Position numbers and translations under genes: made by a program. From Breviolum minutum Mf 1.05b.01 (Eukaryota > Sar > Dinophyceae > Suessiales > Symbiodiniaceae), in NCBI GenBank assembly GCA_000507305.1, contig DF241428.1:17643-81642 (forward strand): DNA of 64,000 nt, given 5' to 3'. A model generated the notes under the pieces. It worked only from the letters and a program-made list of their open reading frames with translations, did not search any database and was not told where the DNA came from. Positions 20,351 through 32,144 of this stretch are shown piece after piece. Each line of letters opens with the position of its first letter. Position 1 is the first letter of the stretch.

Positions 20351-20412
20351 TATTTTGAGAAGGGTTGCAGATTAGCCCGTGATGTATGTGGTGCAGAAGA
20401 TTTGCGTGGCAG
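20351..20412 (+). CDS. Candidate exon, unknown protein
   Basis: Acceptor CCTAGCTCAG and donor GTCCAA; reads YFEKGCRLARDVCGAEDLRG, helical and charged. Ends in phase 2. Confidence 0.48.
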
Positions 20413-20742
20413 GTCCAATAAAAACATAATGGGTTATGGACCCTACCCTACCTCAGTCTTGTTTATTTTTCTATATTTTTCATTATTAGATGATTAGATG
20501 TTCTTTTCAGAGTTTATAGTTTACGAAACCCAAAAGCAATCGATGACAAGGCTGAGGTGCGATAATCCCATGTAAGTCTCCACTGCGCCTGCGACTACTT
20601 TATGTCATACTTTGTACTTGTCACCAGCGCATGCGAACCTGCCCGAAACACAGAGTTATAGGTCATAGAGAAACCCTTAAGTCCCCCACGTATGCAAATC
20701 CTGGGAATGTCACCACGACCTCATACCACCCCAACTCATCAG

Positions 20743-20835
20743 CTGCCGCAACGCCACCGCAGCAACCCGGTACGCTCCTTGGAAAATGTGCGTGGCGATT
20801 TTAGTTCACGTGTTCTGCGTGAACTCATTCGACTT
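20743..20835 (+). CDS. Candidate exon, unknown protein
   Basis: Thirty-one codons between CAACTCATCAG and GTGAAT, containing SNPVRSLENVRGDFSSRVLR then ELIRL. Phase 0 at both ends. Confidence 0.48.
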
Positions 20836-21377
20836 GTGAATCTCCAAATTGCTTTCACACAGAGATACAAAATGGGTCCCGGGATTTTTTCACAAAGCCC
20901 CGAACCTTGTACGTTGCCGCAATGCAGTTGATATGTATATATATATATATGATTATATATATAAGTACATATTATAGTATACCTGACAATGCATATCTGC
21001 GTCTATATGTAATATCTCTTTATATGTAATATCTCCCTACCATTCTTTACCACACCAACGCTGCCAAAGGTCAGCCCTGTATGTTTCAGTCTTTTGGAGG
21101 TACTCGGCAGACTACCCAAAAGTCATCATCCACCCTTTGGATACAACCAAGGCGTGTTTCTGGACTAAAATCTAGCGAGGACTTGACGTTTCATGGCTTC
21201 TTTGGTGGCTCTTCTGATCTCGTATTTAAAGTTTTCTGATCCTGATGTTGGAACACCAAGGCTTTTACCTGGCTTAACAGGATCAGTCCATTCTCATTTG
21301 AAAGTTTATTTTGGATTAACGGAGCAGACTTTTCCTGGCATGACATGGCATGACAGAAATTGTATTTATCCGTGCAG

Positions 21378-21480
21378 TTCCAGCTGATCATGAACGAAGT
21401 CAAGACGTTCTACTTGATTGCGCTTTCCCGTACATCTCGAGACCTCATAGCTCTTACAATACGATGTTTCCATGCCAAGA
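21378..21480 (+). CDS. Candidate exon, unknown protein
   Basis: Acceptor ATCCGTGCAG. With one base carried in it reads VPADHERSQDVLLDCAFPYI and on to SYNTMFPCQE; the frame closes at 21491. Another frame is open over the same bases. Confidence 0.35.
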
Positions 21481-21860
21481 AGTGTGGAGCTGAGATGAGC
21501 TCAGGTTCTTACTGTATTCCTGAGGGCTTTCAAGCGACATGGACGAATACGATTGGAATCTATTGAGTAATTATGCAGAATCCGACGGCACATGACAGCA
21601 CCCTTGAGCCTTGTTGAGCCCTTCCATCTAAATCATGAGGTTCATGTCAACATCGAGCATTTTGCAAACAGTTCTGCCTGTAGAGAGCATAGCTTTGCTG
21701 CCAACACCAGTTCGTGGACATCAATCTAAAGATACAGTCCTGATCAGTGACAGGTGTATATATCTCAGGACGCACATGATGATATTGACACTTGAAACAT
21801 TTTGGGAGCAAGGTCCAGCTGCCAGACACTGCAGGCGGCTGTGGTTGAAGATGGTTGAAG

Positions 21861-21957
21861 TTTCAAACTGCTTTTGGAGACATTTCTTGATACTTCTGCA
21901 GAAACGGATGCTGAAGATATGTCTGGTGTTTTTGGTCGTTTTGTTGAAGCATTGATG
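21861..21957 (+). CDS. Candidate exon, helical protein
   Basis: The open frame reads FKLLLETFLDTSAETDAEDM then SGVFGRFVEALM. Preceded by GGTTGAAG; the donor is uncertain. Confidence 0.38.
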
Positions 21958-22088
21958 TGGGTTCGCGGGCTCGTGTTTTGCACTGCTTGTTGCCGCAATT
22001 GTTGCCGTTCCATGCTTTGTTTGTCTTTTGTAATAGAGATCGTCGCCATCGCTAAAGATTGATCACCTTCCGTCTAACTCTGCTTCAA

Positions 22089-22201
22089 TTCCAACGGTGC
22101 ATTTGTTCGGAAGGCGTGATGCCAACTATGGACTCCCGCCTAGATGCCTCAATTGTGCTCGAGCGCCTGGCCAAGGACGTGACGTGCCAAGACTATTTTG
22201 G
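22089..22201 (+). CDS. Candidate exon, unknown protein
   Basis: The frame contains MPTMDSRLDASIVLERLAKD then VTCQDYFG before a possible GTCGGG donor. The exact acceptor is not clear; the frame stays open to 22337. Confidence 0.35.
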
Positions 22202-22578
22202 TCGGGGTCAACCATCTTTCTTACACCATCCTGAATCTGCATGCCACAGATTTAATTTAGCAGTGACTTGCAAGTCACTTGGCAATGACTTGTCTATGAA
22301 GAGCAAGCATGAGCAAGCAATTGCGGGCATACGGTGAAGGACTGTGACGCAGTAGTTGCTCAGATTCACAGCACTTAGTTCATGGGCCAACTAGATCCCA
22401 AAGGCGTCAAGGACTCCGCCTCCGCATCCAACATACAAATACTGTATGAGCCAGGCAGCTTAATCACTCGCCAAAGAATGACATTCCAACATTTCACATT
22501 GACTCGTTTGGCTATGTTTAGGTTGTCAAATTGCAAGAAGATAATCCTTGTCAAATTGGCGTATGTCATCCAATTCAG

Positions 22579-22768
22579 TCAAAGTCAAGACCAGTCTGTT
22601 CTTGTGATTGAAAGACATCCTCCACGGCATCTATGGACCTGTGGGAAAACCCATGGTAAACACGCACAATCCAAAGCATACTTGTATGCAGAGCATGTAG
22701 AGCCTGCTGATATGGAACTCACTTTGGACTTGGCCCTGTCCTCGGATGCCAGAAAGAATCTTGAATAG
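22579..22768 (+). CDS. Candidate terminal exon, unknown protein
   Basis: Acceptor ATCCAATTCAG; 62 codons to TAG, beginning QSQDQSVLVIERHPPRHLWT and ending MELTLDLALSSDARKNLE. A 36-bp in-frame stretch (22656-22691) has intron-like ends, GTAAAC...TGCAG, and could be spliced or retained without a frame change. Confidence 0.45.
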
Positions 22769-23155
22769 CTTGATCACTCTCCGACGTCCTTCGAATTTCA
22801 TGTTCTGACAGTACAGGTAGCACTGCTAGCATGATATTCCATCATTTTTCTGAAAGCTGATCCAAAAAAAGCTGATCAAAGTTTTTATGTCTTTTGGGGT
22901 TCCGCAATGTTTGGCTCGTCAAAGAGTTCGATCGTTGAAGCCACCGTATGCTTTGGGTCAGAACCCTGGTTTGCTCTGTGGCAGCAATTCAGATCAATCA
23001 AGATGCTTTGGGACCCGGAGGCCCATGACGACCCAGGCTCGTTTCTTCATGATTTCATATGACTTCATATATTTTTGATTTCATATGATTTCAAATGATT
23101 TCATACGATTTGCTTGATTTTCTTTTGATTTCCTGGCAAGGGACATTTGATTCAG

Positions 23156-23239
23156 GTTGGATCAATGCTCGGGGGTCAAGACCCCAAGGCAGTTCAGAAC
23201 CTGGTTGCAGACCTGAAGCCAGCTACCTAGTCAGAAAAG
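23156..23239 (+). CDS. Candidate exon, unknown protein
   Basis: Acceptor TTTGATTCAG and a strong GTGAGT donor. Two frames are plausible: VGSMLGGQDPKAVQNLVADL, which hits TAG near the end, and WINARGSRPQGSSEPGCRPE, open throughout. Confidence 0.38.
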
Positions 23240-23346
23240 GTGAGTGGACTCAGGTGGTCGTATGAAATGAAATGGGAACCTATGAGAACATGTTTGCCCA
23301 AAACCTGCGTTTATGGGTGATTGCCTGTCTTATACACGTGCGCAAG

Positions 23347-23445
23347 GATGCTGGCCGCTTATGAAACTGCAGCAGAGTGGCGTGAGACGAAGGCAGGACA
23401 ATGCAAGACAGTACGTAGCACGCTGGGGGGCAGTATAATTGAGCC
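23347..23445 (+). CDS. Candidate exon, unknown protein
   Basis: After GTGCGCAAG the frame reads MLAAYETAAEWRETKAGQCK then TVRSTLGGSIIEP and stops at 23446. Confidence 0.35.
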
Positions 23446-23456
23446 CTGATTCCAAG

Positions 23457-23516
23457 GCCATGGATGGCGCATTTGCTGCACTGTCCTGGGATGATTCTGC
23501 GGTGAAGGCCGACTAG
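23457..23516 (+). CDS. Candidate terminal exon, unknown protein
   Basis: After ATTCCAAG: AMDGAFAALSWDDSAVKAD then TAG. Small acidic C-terminus. The 11-bp gap to the previous candidate means the two cannot both be used as written. Confidence 0.3.
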   Translation, partial: AMDGAFAALSWDDSAVKAD

Positions 23517-23813
23517 TAGGAGACACAAGCAATGCTTGGAAGACGTTATTTGGCATTTAAGTCCCTCATGGTTCAGACATGTTCAGCTTGTTTTGAACGA
23601 TATCAGATAAGATACAGCGCCTTCATCATTCTTCTAACATTGCTTTCCATGTGACAGTATCGATGGATACTGTATACTGATATGGATAGCATTTTATCTC
23701 TTGCAGATGCACACTTGAATTGCTAGGCAGCGATGCCTGAATATTTGAATGCCACTGGTGAGGACCGCGCCAAGGCATGAGAGATTTCAATCGAGGGATA
23801 TTCTGTTTAACAG

Positions 23814-23945
23814 CGATGTCTGCCTCGAGGATGGAGACTTGAGATTCTGCTGCCTAAGGTGGACTATGCCTTCAACGCACTTGTCCCGCGTCAGCCTGAA
23901 GACGTCGATCCGCGCCAGGCAAGGGAAAATCGAGAAAAGAGATGA
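23814..23945 (+). CDS. Candidate terminal exon, unknown protein
   Basis: Acceptor CTGTTTAACAG; 43 codons to TGA, containing GWRLEILLPKVDYAFNALVP and QPEDVDPRQARENREKR. A charged C-terminal tail is plausible. Confidence 0.45.
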   Translation, partial: RCLPRGWRLEILLPKVDYAFNALVPRQPEDVDPRQARENREKR

Positions 23946-24438
23946 ACTATAGGAACATATTATAGGAACCCTTCTAAGTAGAAACCAGATGAAAATGATT
24001 GAAAATGATGATATCAGTGTTTCATAACTTTTTCTCTGGATATCTCTGTCCTTAAATTTTACCCTGCAAATCGAGGCGGTGATGCATACTTGGATCAAGG
24101 CACGTCTCTTCACTTACAACAAGGCCAGCTTCATTTGCAAGGGCAACCACTTTGGAATTGCATGGACTTGCCACACTACACCTCCGACTGTGCAGTGTCA
24201 ATTGATATCATATCACATACATTCAAGTACAGGCAAGTATAGCCAAGTACAATATCATTGTGCAGGACCTGGCGCAAGAAGTTAAAATGCGATTTTAATC
24301 ATCAAGATGACAAAGCGCACGGCCATTGCAGAATGCATACTGCCAAGTAAAGTATTGACTATTGACTGTTGAGACATGTTGAGACCATCAACGTGTCCCT
24401 GGAAGTCCTCAAACTATGTAGGATGCTTATAGATTTAG

Positions 24439-24546
24439 TTGGCCCACCAATTGCCCTGCGAAACAAGAACAAGATTCAAAGGGGAGAGTAAAGTAGAGCC
24501 ACTAGAGCGCTTGGAAATCCAAGAATTTGCAGCTCTCATCCAGGAT
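24439..24546 (+). CDS. Candidate exon, helical protein
   Basis: Thirty-six codons between ATAGATTTAG and a consensus GTAAGA donor. Contains KVEPLERLEIQEFAALIQD, acidic helix. Phase 0 at both ends. Confidence 0.5.
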
Positions 24547-24719
24547 GTAAGATGCATCATCAAAACAATGCGGACCAACAACACAAGACACGACTCGACT
24601 GAACAGACCAATGATTTATTTTTTTCGCTTCCGCTTTTGTTGTATCGAGTCTTCTTTGGAATCATCACTCCGGGCTTCTGTGTCCCATTTCTTGATCATT
24701 TATCATTCCAGGAATAGTT

Positions 24720-25490
24720 TGTTGATAAATGGATAAATGTTGATGCTTCCACTCTGGGACTTACACCTTTCAAGTTGTATGGCACGTTCTTTCTGTTGAT
24801 AGATCTCTATCAAAACATAGCTCTTTGACTTTTTCACTCTTGAATTTCGACTTTGTCGGTGTTTCATTCGTTTGAGTTTTTCAATTTTCTAGAAGACTTG
24901 TGTGGTCCACGAAAGGCCCAGATAGCGTTGACTAGAGAGTGTCTTACTTCAAGTGCCAGAAGACGCTGTTACGGAGCCTTATATATAAGCAGATCAAGGT
25001 GCTGGCGCTAGAGTGCTAGGGTGTTGGTGCTACCTTGCTGTGCTCATATTTGGAGTCATCAGTAAGTCCTCCAGTTTGCTTTTTTTCCTGCCTTATGTCT
25101 CTGCAACTTGAGTCCCCTAAACCCCCCTGTCCCACAAGACCCTTAACATGACTGCATGTGGATACAAATGAGAAAGGCAACATGACTGCATGTACAAGTG
25201 ACGAACGCATGCTCAAGTGCGTAAATCTTTGCATGTACTGTGTAAGTGGGACCGTGGCCCTCAAAACATAACCTTTTGAACCAAAAGGTTCTGTAATTAG
25301 TGTCTAAGTGCAAATTACGAAAGCTGGGTCGTCCCAGCTGGAGTTCCCTCTGCTTTAGCAGAGTTGGGGCCAATAATTGATTTTGTCTTGGAAAGGGGGG
25401 GAGGGTGTTGAGTGATAAACTCAATCTTTTTGGCGGGGGGGGTTCGAAGGGGGTCGAAATCCATGGGGTGCACAGTCTCATCTCTTTCAT
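24720..25490. other. No supported feature
   Basis: Long G runs and T-rich DNA. Apparent frames are low-complexity, and I see no exon with both signals. Confidence 0.5.
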
Positions 25491-25496
25491 AGCGTC

Positions 25497-25528
25497 ATCC
25501 TCATCCTCCTCCTCCTCCTCCTCATCAC

Positions 25529-25572
<44 letters not shown>

Positions 25573-26098
25573 GGACAACACATGTTTTTAGTCCTAAAAC
25601 GGATGCTATACTGTATATTGATTCCTACCTAGTTCAACACAAGCCAAGCAAAGACACGCCAGAAACTATTGTTTCGGATGCTGTACTTCATATTCATTCG
25701 TACTTGTAGTTTAAAAAAGACCTCGGGACGACACATGGTTTTAGNTAAAACGGATGCTATACTGTATATTGATTCCTACCTAGTTCAACACAAGCCAAGC
25801 AAAGACACGCCAGAAACTATTGTTTCGGATGCTGTACTTCATATTCATTCGTACTTGTAGTTTAAAAAAGACCTCGGGACGACACATGGTTTTAGTCCCA
25901 AAACGGATGCTATACAGTATATTATTCGTACTTATATAGTTCAGTACAAGCCAAGCAAAGACACGCCAGAAAAAAAAAAAAATATATATAATATTTTCTT
26001 CCCAAAACGGATGCTGTACTTCATATTGATCCGTACTTCCGATGTTGTTGTCATTGTCGGCATCAACCTCTTTGACGTCATCCTCGTCATCATCCTCG

Positions 26099-26152
<54 letters not shown>

Positions 26153-26260
26153 ACACAAGCCAAGCACAGACACGCCAGAAAATATGTCTTTTCGTCCCAA
26201 ACCGGTTGCTGTACTTCATGTTGATCCGTACTTGTCGTGAAAAAAGTTTCGCGACGTCGC
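25497..26260. repeat. About 148-bp tandem repeat with CAT microsatellites
   Basis: Copies of a unit containing AAAACGGATGCTATACTGTA and CAAGCCAAGCAAAGACACGCC start near 25590, 25740, 25890, 26000 and 26195, with decreasing identity. (CAT)n tracts lie at 25497-25573 and 26085-26151. An N at 25745 sits inside the second copy. The Asp- or Ser-runs readable here are repeat artefacts. Confidence 0.85.
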
Positions 26261-26573
26261 TGCCGTTACAAAAGAGAATCTTTCTGCCTCCCTTCCCCCC
26301 AGGTTTCGTCCACCCTGCGCACAAGTCCATGCATCATGTAATGATGCTGTGAGTTTGTTTGACATGAGCATTGTTGTGATGCGTTCTGAATCAAAAGGCC
26401 AACATCGATGTCAAACCTCACTCCTGAAGGACGTCTTGTGTGAAAACATAGCACTTCCTGCTCCATCTGCCTCTCAATAATGGATTTCGTTTGAGAAGTA
26501 CACTTGAAGATGTGAAAGCGAAGGAATTCTGCTGCGCCTGCCAACCGCCAAGCACAACGTTAGCAAGTATATA

Positions 26574-26880
26574 GTGCCTGCCATGCGCAGTCGCACTCCA
26601 AAGTCACCAAATATTGAGCCTGCGACAAAAAGTGCCACTGAAAATTTGATAGAAGGAAGGGGCATGAGACGTCCACTACACAACGCACGAGAGCATGAAC
26701 TCTTCGTCAAGCTCCCGAGCGAACGTTTCACGCTCTCCAGACGGATTTTGTATTCTTCGACGACAACGAAAGACATGGCATTTCACGCTCCGGCTATCTC
26801 TCAAAAATGCAGTTTGTCCAATACTTCCTTAAAAGATGGAAGCAGGACAGTTGGGAACGAAGGAATTCTGCGAGATTTCC
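26574..26880. other. Region open on both strands, unassigned
   Basis: A + strand frame (ELFVKLPSERFTLSRRILYS) and a - strand frame (VRLRMAGTIYLLTLCLAV) are both open for about 100 codons. No splice signals decide between them. It could be exon or old repeat. Confidence 0.25.
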
Positions 26881-27391
26881 TCACAACATAGACGTGATGT
26901 TGAGTGAGTTGTTGTTGTTTCACTCCTGGTTGAGTCATTCATTTGATTTTGGGCCACCTGAGGTTGAGTCGTGTGGCTTTTTCTGATACTGTGTCTTTCT
27001 GTTACGTCACGTTTTCTTTCTTTTGCCTTTTCTCTCCGATTCATTTTCTTTCTAGTTGTCATGGTGTCCTGTAAATATTTGTAGTCCGGCAGATTATTCT
27101 TTACCAAGCTTCGTTTGATTATATATTTACCGTATTTACCATTAATTAATTCCTGTGTAATTATATATAGTTATTGCATATTGTATTATTGTATTACATA
27201 CAGGGATCATTATGTAATGCTTGTATATCGATGCACATGTTTGCAGATCATATCATATCAATTCAGACATATCATATGATACCATACCATGTGCATATTT
27301 TGATATGGGCCTTTCGATGTATCCGGAGAACATTTGTTCAGTAGCTTTCCACAACTGACGCTTGAGTATGCGTATATCAGTCATTGCCCAG

Positions 27392-27485
27392 AAAGATGAG
27401 ATGTTGGACTGCGTGATTTCGGGTTGTCCTGGAATGAGTTTTGGCCCTGCAATTCCCAATAGCATGGGGAGAAGATTGTGGCAGT
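27392..27485 (+). CDS. Candidate exon, unknown protein (set 4, exon a)
   Basis: Acceptor GTCATTGCCCAG, donor GTAAAG. Reads KDEMLDCVISGCPGMSFGPA then IPNSMGRRLWQ. The single leftover T is completed by the exon at 27549 after a 63-nt intron, which supports the join. Confidence 0.52.
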
Positions 27486-27548
27486 GTAAAGAATTGTAAA
27501 GACATATAGCCGCATGTAATAGCATGGAGGGAAGTATAGAGGTCTCAG

Positions 27549-27652
27549 CATCAAGATGTGAGCAGCACTTTCGCTTGAGGCATTCCCGTTCAAGTTCAGC
27601 CCATACTGAGCAGTCTGAAGACGGCAAGATGAAAAGCCATCCGTTGCAGAAG
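27549..27652 (+). CDS. Candidate exon, unknown protein (set 4, exon b)
   Basis: Acceptor GAGGTCTCAG. Continues set 4 in phase: SRCEQHFRLRHSRSSSAHTE then QSEDGKMKSHPLQK. Open to 27666. A basic, nuclear-localisation-like end, LSGKRKRAKRV-stop, follows GGAGCCAGCAG at 27689. Confidence 0.48.
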
Positions 27653-28199
27653 TCCTTTTGTTTTTGAAACGGATGGAGCCAGCAGCTGAGCGGCAAGCGT
27701 AAGCGGGCAAAGCGAGTGTAGATGACCTATTCATTTGGAGTTTCTATGCAGGCAAAAAGAGAGAACGTGTACGAATGCTCGAGCTTCTGTACATTTCATG
27801 TTGAGGGCATGTGGTGTGCCACATGGCTTGGCATGACAACCCGAATATGTGTACACGCTAAGAGGCCAAGGGGCATGAGCATGTTGGAGCCCTTGTGTCC
27901 GCACCCTAAACGAAGAAGTTGCCAAATATAGGGAAGATGCACTCCGAGTAGAACAATGAAGGTCTCGTGACGCACTGATGTTTGCTTGCAGGTGCAGAGC
28001 AGAAAGAGGCTGGGCTAGTGCTTTGGTGACGTTTCTGCAGATTTCTGCTTAGAAACTTGCTGTTGCACTGTTGGGATGCACTCAGAGATGTTTGGCCAAT
28101 CTGCCTGCAGGTAAATTGCATTGATACTTCGCAGGAGTTGTGTCTGCAAATCGTTTCACCTTGATGGCACATGGTGCTTCTTTTTCTTTGAATTTACAG

Positions 28200-28240
28200 G
28201 AGCTTGCGGCTGCTCTAGAGCTGCCAGTGCTCCTGCCATG
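28200..28240 (+). CDS. Candidate exon, unknown protein (set 5, exon a)
   Basis: Acceptor TTGAATTTACAG, donor GTTCTT; reads ELAAALELPVLLP. The split Trp codon is completed by the exon at 28346. Confidence 0.42.
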
Positions 28241-28345
28241 GTTCTTTTGCTTTGTGGCTTTGGGATGCTTTGGGTGATTTTTTCTCTAACCTTCAGCAAG
28301 CTTCATGTTTGTTCATTTTCGTGCTGCATCTAGCATTCAGCCCAG

Positions 28346-28408
28346 GATCGAGCTGGCGCAATTGTCGTGTGGATTTCGCAGGCGGCTGTCACTTTGTTTC
28401 TTGCAGTG
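28346..28408 (+). CDS. Candidate exon, unknown protein (set 5, exon b)
   Basis: Acceptor ATTCAGCCCAG. In the phase set by exon a it reads IELAQLSCGFRRRLSLCFLQ. A second frame (DRAGAIVVWISQAAVTLFLA) stays open to about 28480 and would be membrane-like. Confidence 0.4.
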
Positions 28409-28684
28409 AAGTGCAAAGGCCACTGTACTGTGATTGCTGTTTCTCAAGGATGGTCTTGCACTGGTGCAGCTGGCTGAAGTTGAATAACGGCGCCGGCGCA
28501 CAATCAGCAAATTACAGAATACATCAAAATACAATATCTATATCAATAATGTCTATGTTATATGATGATTATATAATTATGATTATATGTTATGTATATA
28601 AATGTGTCTTGCTACCGGACTTCATGCCACTTTGCTTTCTTGTATGTGTTGTCGATTTTTGTTGTCAGTATTCCGAGATTACAG

Positions 28685-28730
28685 AAGCCAGGAGTGGAGA
28701 TGGCTGAACATGAACAAGGAGCGAGTGGAT
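28685..28730 (+). CDS. Candidate exon, unknown protein
   Basis: Between GAGATTACAG and GTATTT: KPGVEMAEHEQGASG. Another candidate (AKHLRVPVASRDESATLKV) follows TTATTGCAG at 28792-28850, but its phase does not match directly. Confidence 0.38.
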
Positions 28731-29266
28731 GTATTTCTTGCAACCACTCCAATTCAGAATATCTCAAGATGCTCTTGATTTATTATTGCAGGCGAAACAC
28801 TTGCGGGTTCCTGTGGCATCCCGTGACGAAAGCGCAACACTCAAAGTCGTGTAGTTCCTGATGCATATGCGTGCTGCAATCAATAATGCAATGCTTGAGT
28901 GTTGTCCCTTTAAGATCTCTTAAGATCTTTTAATTATAATGTAGACAATGTAGACAATGTAGACTGTAGACAGTCTCTGCGGTTTTGCTTATCAGTCGAC
29001 ACTGTCATGTTCAGTTCCACGGGGTTCTAGAAGTCGCCTTCAGGTGCCGCTACATCATTGGTTGCCAGCTTAGCAAGTGCTTGGAGATATGCGGATAACT
29101 CTGACGAATTGAATGAATTGAATGTGAAGTAATTAGCACATATTGGCACCATGTAAGATATTGTAACATTATGAAACATTGACATGTGAGGCTGCTTTTG
29201 ACACGTGAGCACATGTGTATTGTAGCGATTAGTTGTGCCATTGTTTTGCCTCACAAATTGATACAG

Positions 29267-29368
29267 GCATGGTGCCGTGTCAAATCCCAGCTTCAACCTT
29301 TGCCAGTCCCTGAGCTGCCTCCCAATTTGTCTCGCACAGCTGTTCTAAACAAAGTTGAGCACGCTTGA
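29267..29368 (+). CDS. Candidate terminal exon, unknown protein
   Basis: Acceptor AATTGATACAG; 33 codons to TGA containing RVKSQLQPLPVPELPPNLSR then TAVLNKVEHA. Pro-rich. Confidence 0.45.
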   Translation, partial: AWCRVKSQLQPLPVPELPPNLSRTAVLNKVEHA

Positions 29369-29389
29369 TTGGGCCTCCGTGGGCCTCAG

Positions 29390-29544
29390 GCTTTGTGTCG
29401 GATTCAGACACGGGGGCATCACCCTGTTTACACATGAAGGAGATGCCAAGCTCTCAGTCTTGGTCTGACTGTTCATCGTCTTGGATGGTTTCGGTCTTGA
29501 CACCGGCTGTCACCAAATTGAATCCGCACATTGCCCACCTGTGA
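29390..29544 (+). CDS. Candidate exon, Ser-rich protein
   Basis: After GGGCCTCAG an open frame of about 51 codons has FVSDSDTGASPCLHMKEMPS and SVLTPAVTKLNPHIAHL. It ends at TGA with a GTGACT donor overlapping it. Confidence 0.38.
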
Positions 29545-30671
29545 CTATCGGCTAAAGGCTCGTTAGATTGATTCATTGATTGATGCCACGATTGTCAGAG
29601 GATGTCGATTTTTTGCAAAGCTCACGTTTCTTGAGACTTCCTTGCTGCAGAGCTAAAGCACTGCATAGCATACATTCTTCCAAGCCTCAGGTGCTTTTGT
29701 CATTTCTACTAGCGGCAAGTCCAGTCCTCCGCATTCGCGCTTGCCGGGTTCTATGTCTTTTGCACTGTTGGGTGAAGGGTAGACTCGAAAACTTGCAGTG
29801 GATACTCTGATAGCCAGATGGTATGCTTGAAATTTCTATTCCACGATTCCAGTGCTTGAACTGGAGGGGTGTAAGTACCCTCACTTGCTTTCAGAATTCC
29901 CTCACTTGGAGGTGCTGCTGAAAGACATACGTTGCAGGCCCCTTTGCGAATCAGATACCACTAGCCAGTTGAATGCTCCCATGCTATAACTTCTAGAATG
30001 TATCGAAGAGACAAGTCAGGAAGAATGCGGCAGGAGAAAGGTCAGCGACCAGTCGGCAACTTCAGAAGCATCCCGCACATTTGCATACATTTGCATGAAA
30101 TTGCTGGTTAAACTTTTGACAACTTTGATTGCAGCAAGCTGAGAAGCAACTGACGCACTACTCATAAACTGCTCCTGATCAAGCTCGGTCCGAGGCTGAT
30201 GTTGCTGCATGATCATGGTCTACTGATCTTGGTGTCCTTGGACAGCTTGAGTGAGTCTGAGGCAAGATCGTGTTGGTTTACTACTCGTAGTTCAGCAGCA
30301 AAAGCATACTGCATGACAGGTGTCCCTGATTGTTCCTTCAAGAGTTGGTGATGGTCAGTGATAATGTGTGGGTGTGGATGCAATGCCCACCAACACAACA
30401 GGACGTCATGTCAGGAAAAGGAACGCGTCACACGCCATGTCGCTGGAATCTCCCATCATCTTCCCCAGCGTTGCAAGCGACAGCAGACAAAACACGATTG
30501 TCACAGGAGGTACTGCGTAGGTTTTGAATGGTTTTGACCTTCTGATGTGTGGTCTCTGAGCACAGCTCTTTTTCTTCAATCCTGTGTACCTTGCCATTGT
30601 GTATTTGGACGCAACGGCTGACGCAGAATGCCACTGTTGTTCTGCATACTTGTGCCCAAACCTATTTGCAG

Positions 30672-30792
30672 ATCTGAAGGTCAGCATCATTGCAAGCGTT
30701 GGAAGTTGTTCGCACAACGAAAACCATGGGTCACCCTTTTGCTGTACCCCGATCGAACAAGCCGGAACAACAACAAGAAGCAACCTGGCCAG
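30672..30792 (+). CDS. Candidate exon, unknown protein
   Basis: Acceptor ACCTATTTGCAG, donor GTTTTG. Frames HHCKRWKLFAQRKPWVTLLL and LEVVRTTKTMGHPFAVPRSN are both open, so the reading frame is undecided. Gln/Asn-rich end. Confidence 0.38.
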
Positions 30793-31057
30793 GTTTTGAC
30801 CCCTTCATTGGCTATGGACACTGTAGTGGGAAACAGCGTAACTATGTGCAATTCCAATTTGTTTGGCTTTGCTTGTGTCTCGTGCCAACATGAACGTCTT
30901 ACAGTCACAGGTGCAGCGCGGGGCCGAGTTAGCTTCTCCGACATCCCCTGCGTTTTGGTTGTGTTTAAGATCAGATTACTCGCGAAGCTCTACATTGCAA
31001 TTTCACCTGGTTTCGTTTCTATGTATTTTGTGACATTACATGTTCGTTTTCTTATAG

Positions 31058-31306
31058 TGTGCGGCCAACGGACGTTCTCAGCACAGGCTCCTGACGGAGT
31101 ATTCCAACCAAATGAGGAGCAAGGGGAACTTGCAGAAACTTGATAAAACTGTCATCATCGCACACTTGTTCTGTTTTGATTTCCGAGATGAGAATACCGA
31201 GCAACTGTTTTGGAAGACAACGCAAGAAACACACAGATCAAAGTGCTTCATGATCAAGCTTGATTTTGTTGAGATCGCAAATTATCAAGCAATCAGTGAA
31301 CTCTGA
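31058..31306 (+). CDS. Candidate terminal exon, unknown protein
   Basis: Acceptor TTTTCTTATAG; 82 codons to TGA. Begins CAANGRSQHRLLTEYSNQMR; later KLDFVEIANYQAISEL. One of the longest clean exon candidates in this part. Not recognised. Confidence 0.5.
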   Translation, partial: CAANGRSQHRLLTEYSNQMRSKGNLQKLDKTVIIAHLFCFDFRDENTEQLFWKTTQETHRSKCFMIKLDFVEIANYQAISEL

Positions 31307-31406
31307 GAAACTGGACTTCAAGAGGTTGCAATGTATTGATTGTATTGTAGAAATCAAGATAATATAAGATTGCGTATCGGGTTTGGCTGGACTTTTGACG
31401 TAGTTT

Positions 31407-31559
31407 GTGCGAGGCATACATGAATCCATTGCAAGAGAATTTAGGTTTTACATCATCGTTCAACCAACTACAATGAACATGGAGTGTGTGAAGACTAGAA
31501 AAAGTGAAGAGCAGTGCGAGGAGAGCCTGCAAGACCTCCAGTTCGAAGTCGGGCCCACG
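31407..31559 (+). CDS. Candidate exon, coiled-coil-like
   Basis: Contains TRKSEEQCEESLQDLQFEVG before a GTGTGT donor at 31560. The 5' boundary is unclear; the helical part begins near 31494. Confidence 0.38.
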
Positions 31560-32144
31560 GTGTGTAGATTCAGTTTATTCCACCAGAGCTGCTGTAGATC
31601 ATGGCCCATGGCACTGTATTTTGTCGCGTCATATCCGATCGCTTCTGACTTTTTACTGCGTCTGAGGCAGCGTTGGGTTCGCAATATCGGGAAATGTCTT
31701 ACATACGTCTCCCCAAGTTCATAGCTTCCTGTCGTGTTTGCTAGCGTCATGAGACTAAAGAGCAGACTGTCACGAGCCGCGTGGCCAGTTCACACGATTT
31801 TCAGAGACCCATGCTCATACATGCTCATACTATACTCTAGATTCCTTAGGTATATAATATATGTAATAATAATATGATATTATGTATATATATATAATAT
31901 ATACACAAATATTATTGATTTGGTTTGATTTATGGTGATACCATTACAGTATAAGGTCACAGCTTTTTCTTCTTCATTTTCTTGGAGATTTTCTTAGGGC
32001 AAGCGCCAGGACAAAATTCAGTTGAAGGTTCCTGCAAGACCCTATTGATGGGACTGAGGAGTAGACTCTTAAAATATCACATTGTATGGATTTTTTATTT
32101 GCGTGATATTTGTTTATTTAGTTCATTTGTAAATTCACCAACAG

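Noticed and set aside
25143-25583. Long - strand frame beginning with a poly-Asp run
   Set aside because: The Asp run is the CAT microsatellite, and the remainder has no conserved-looking segment or signals.
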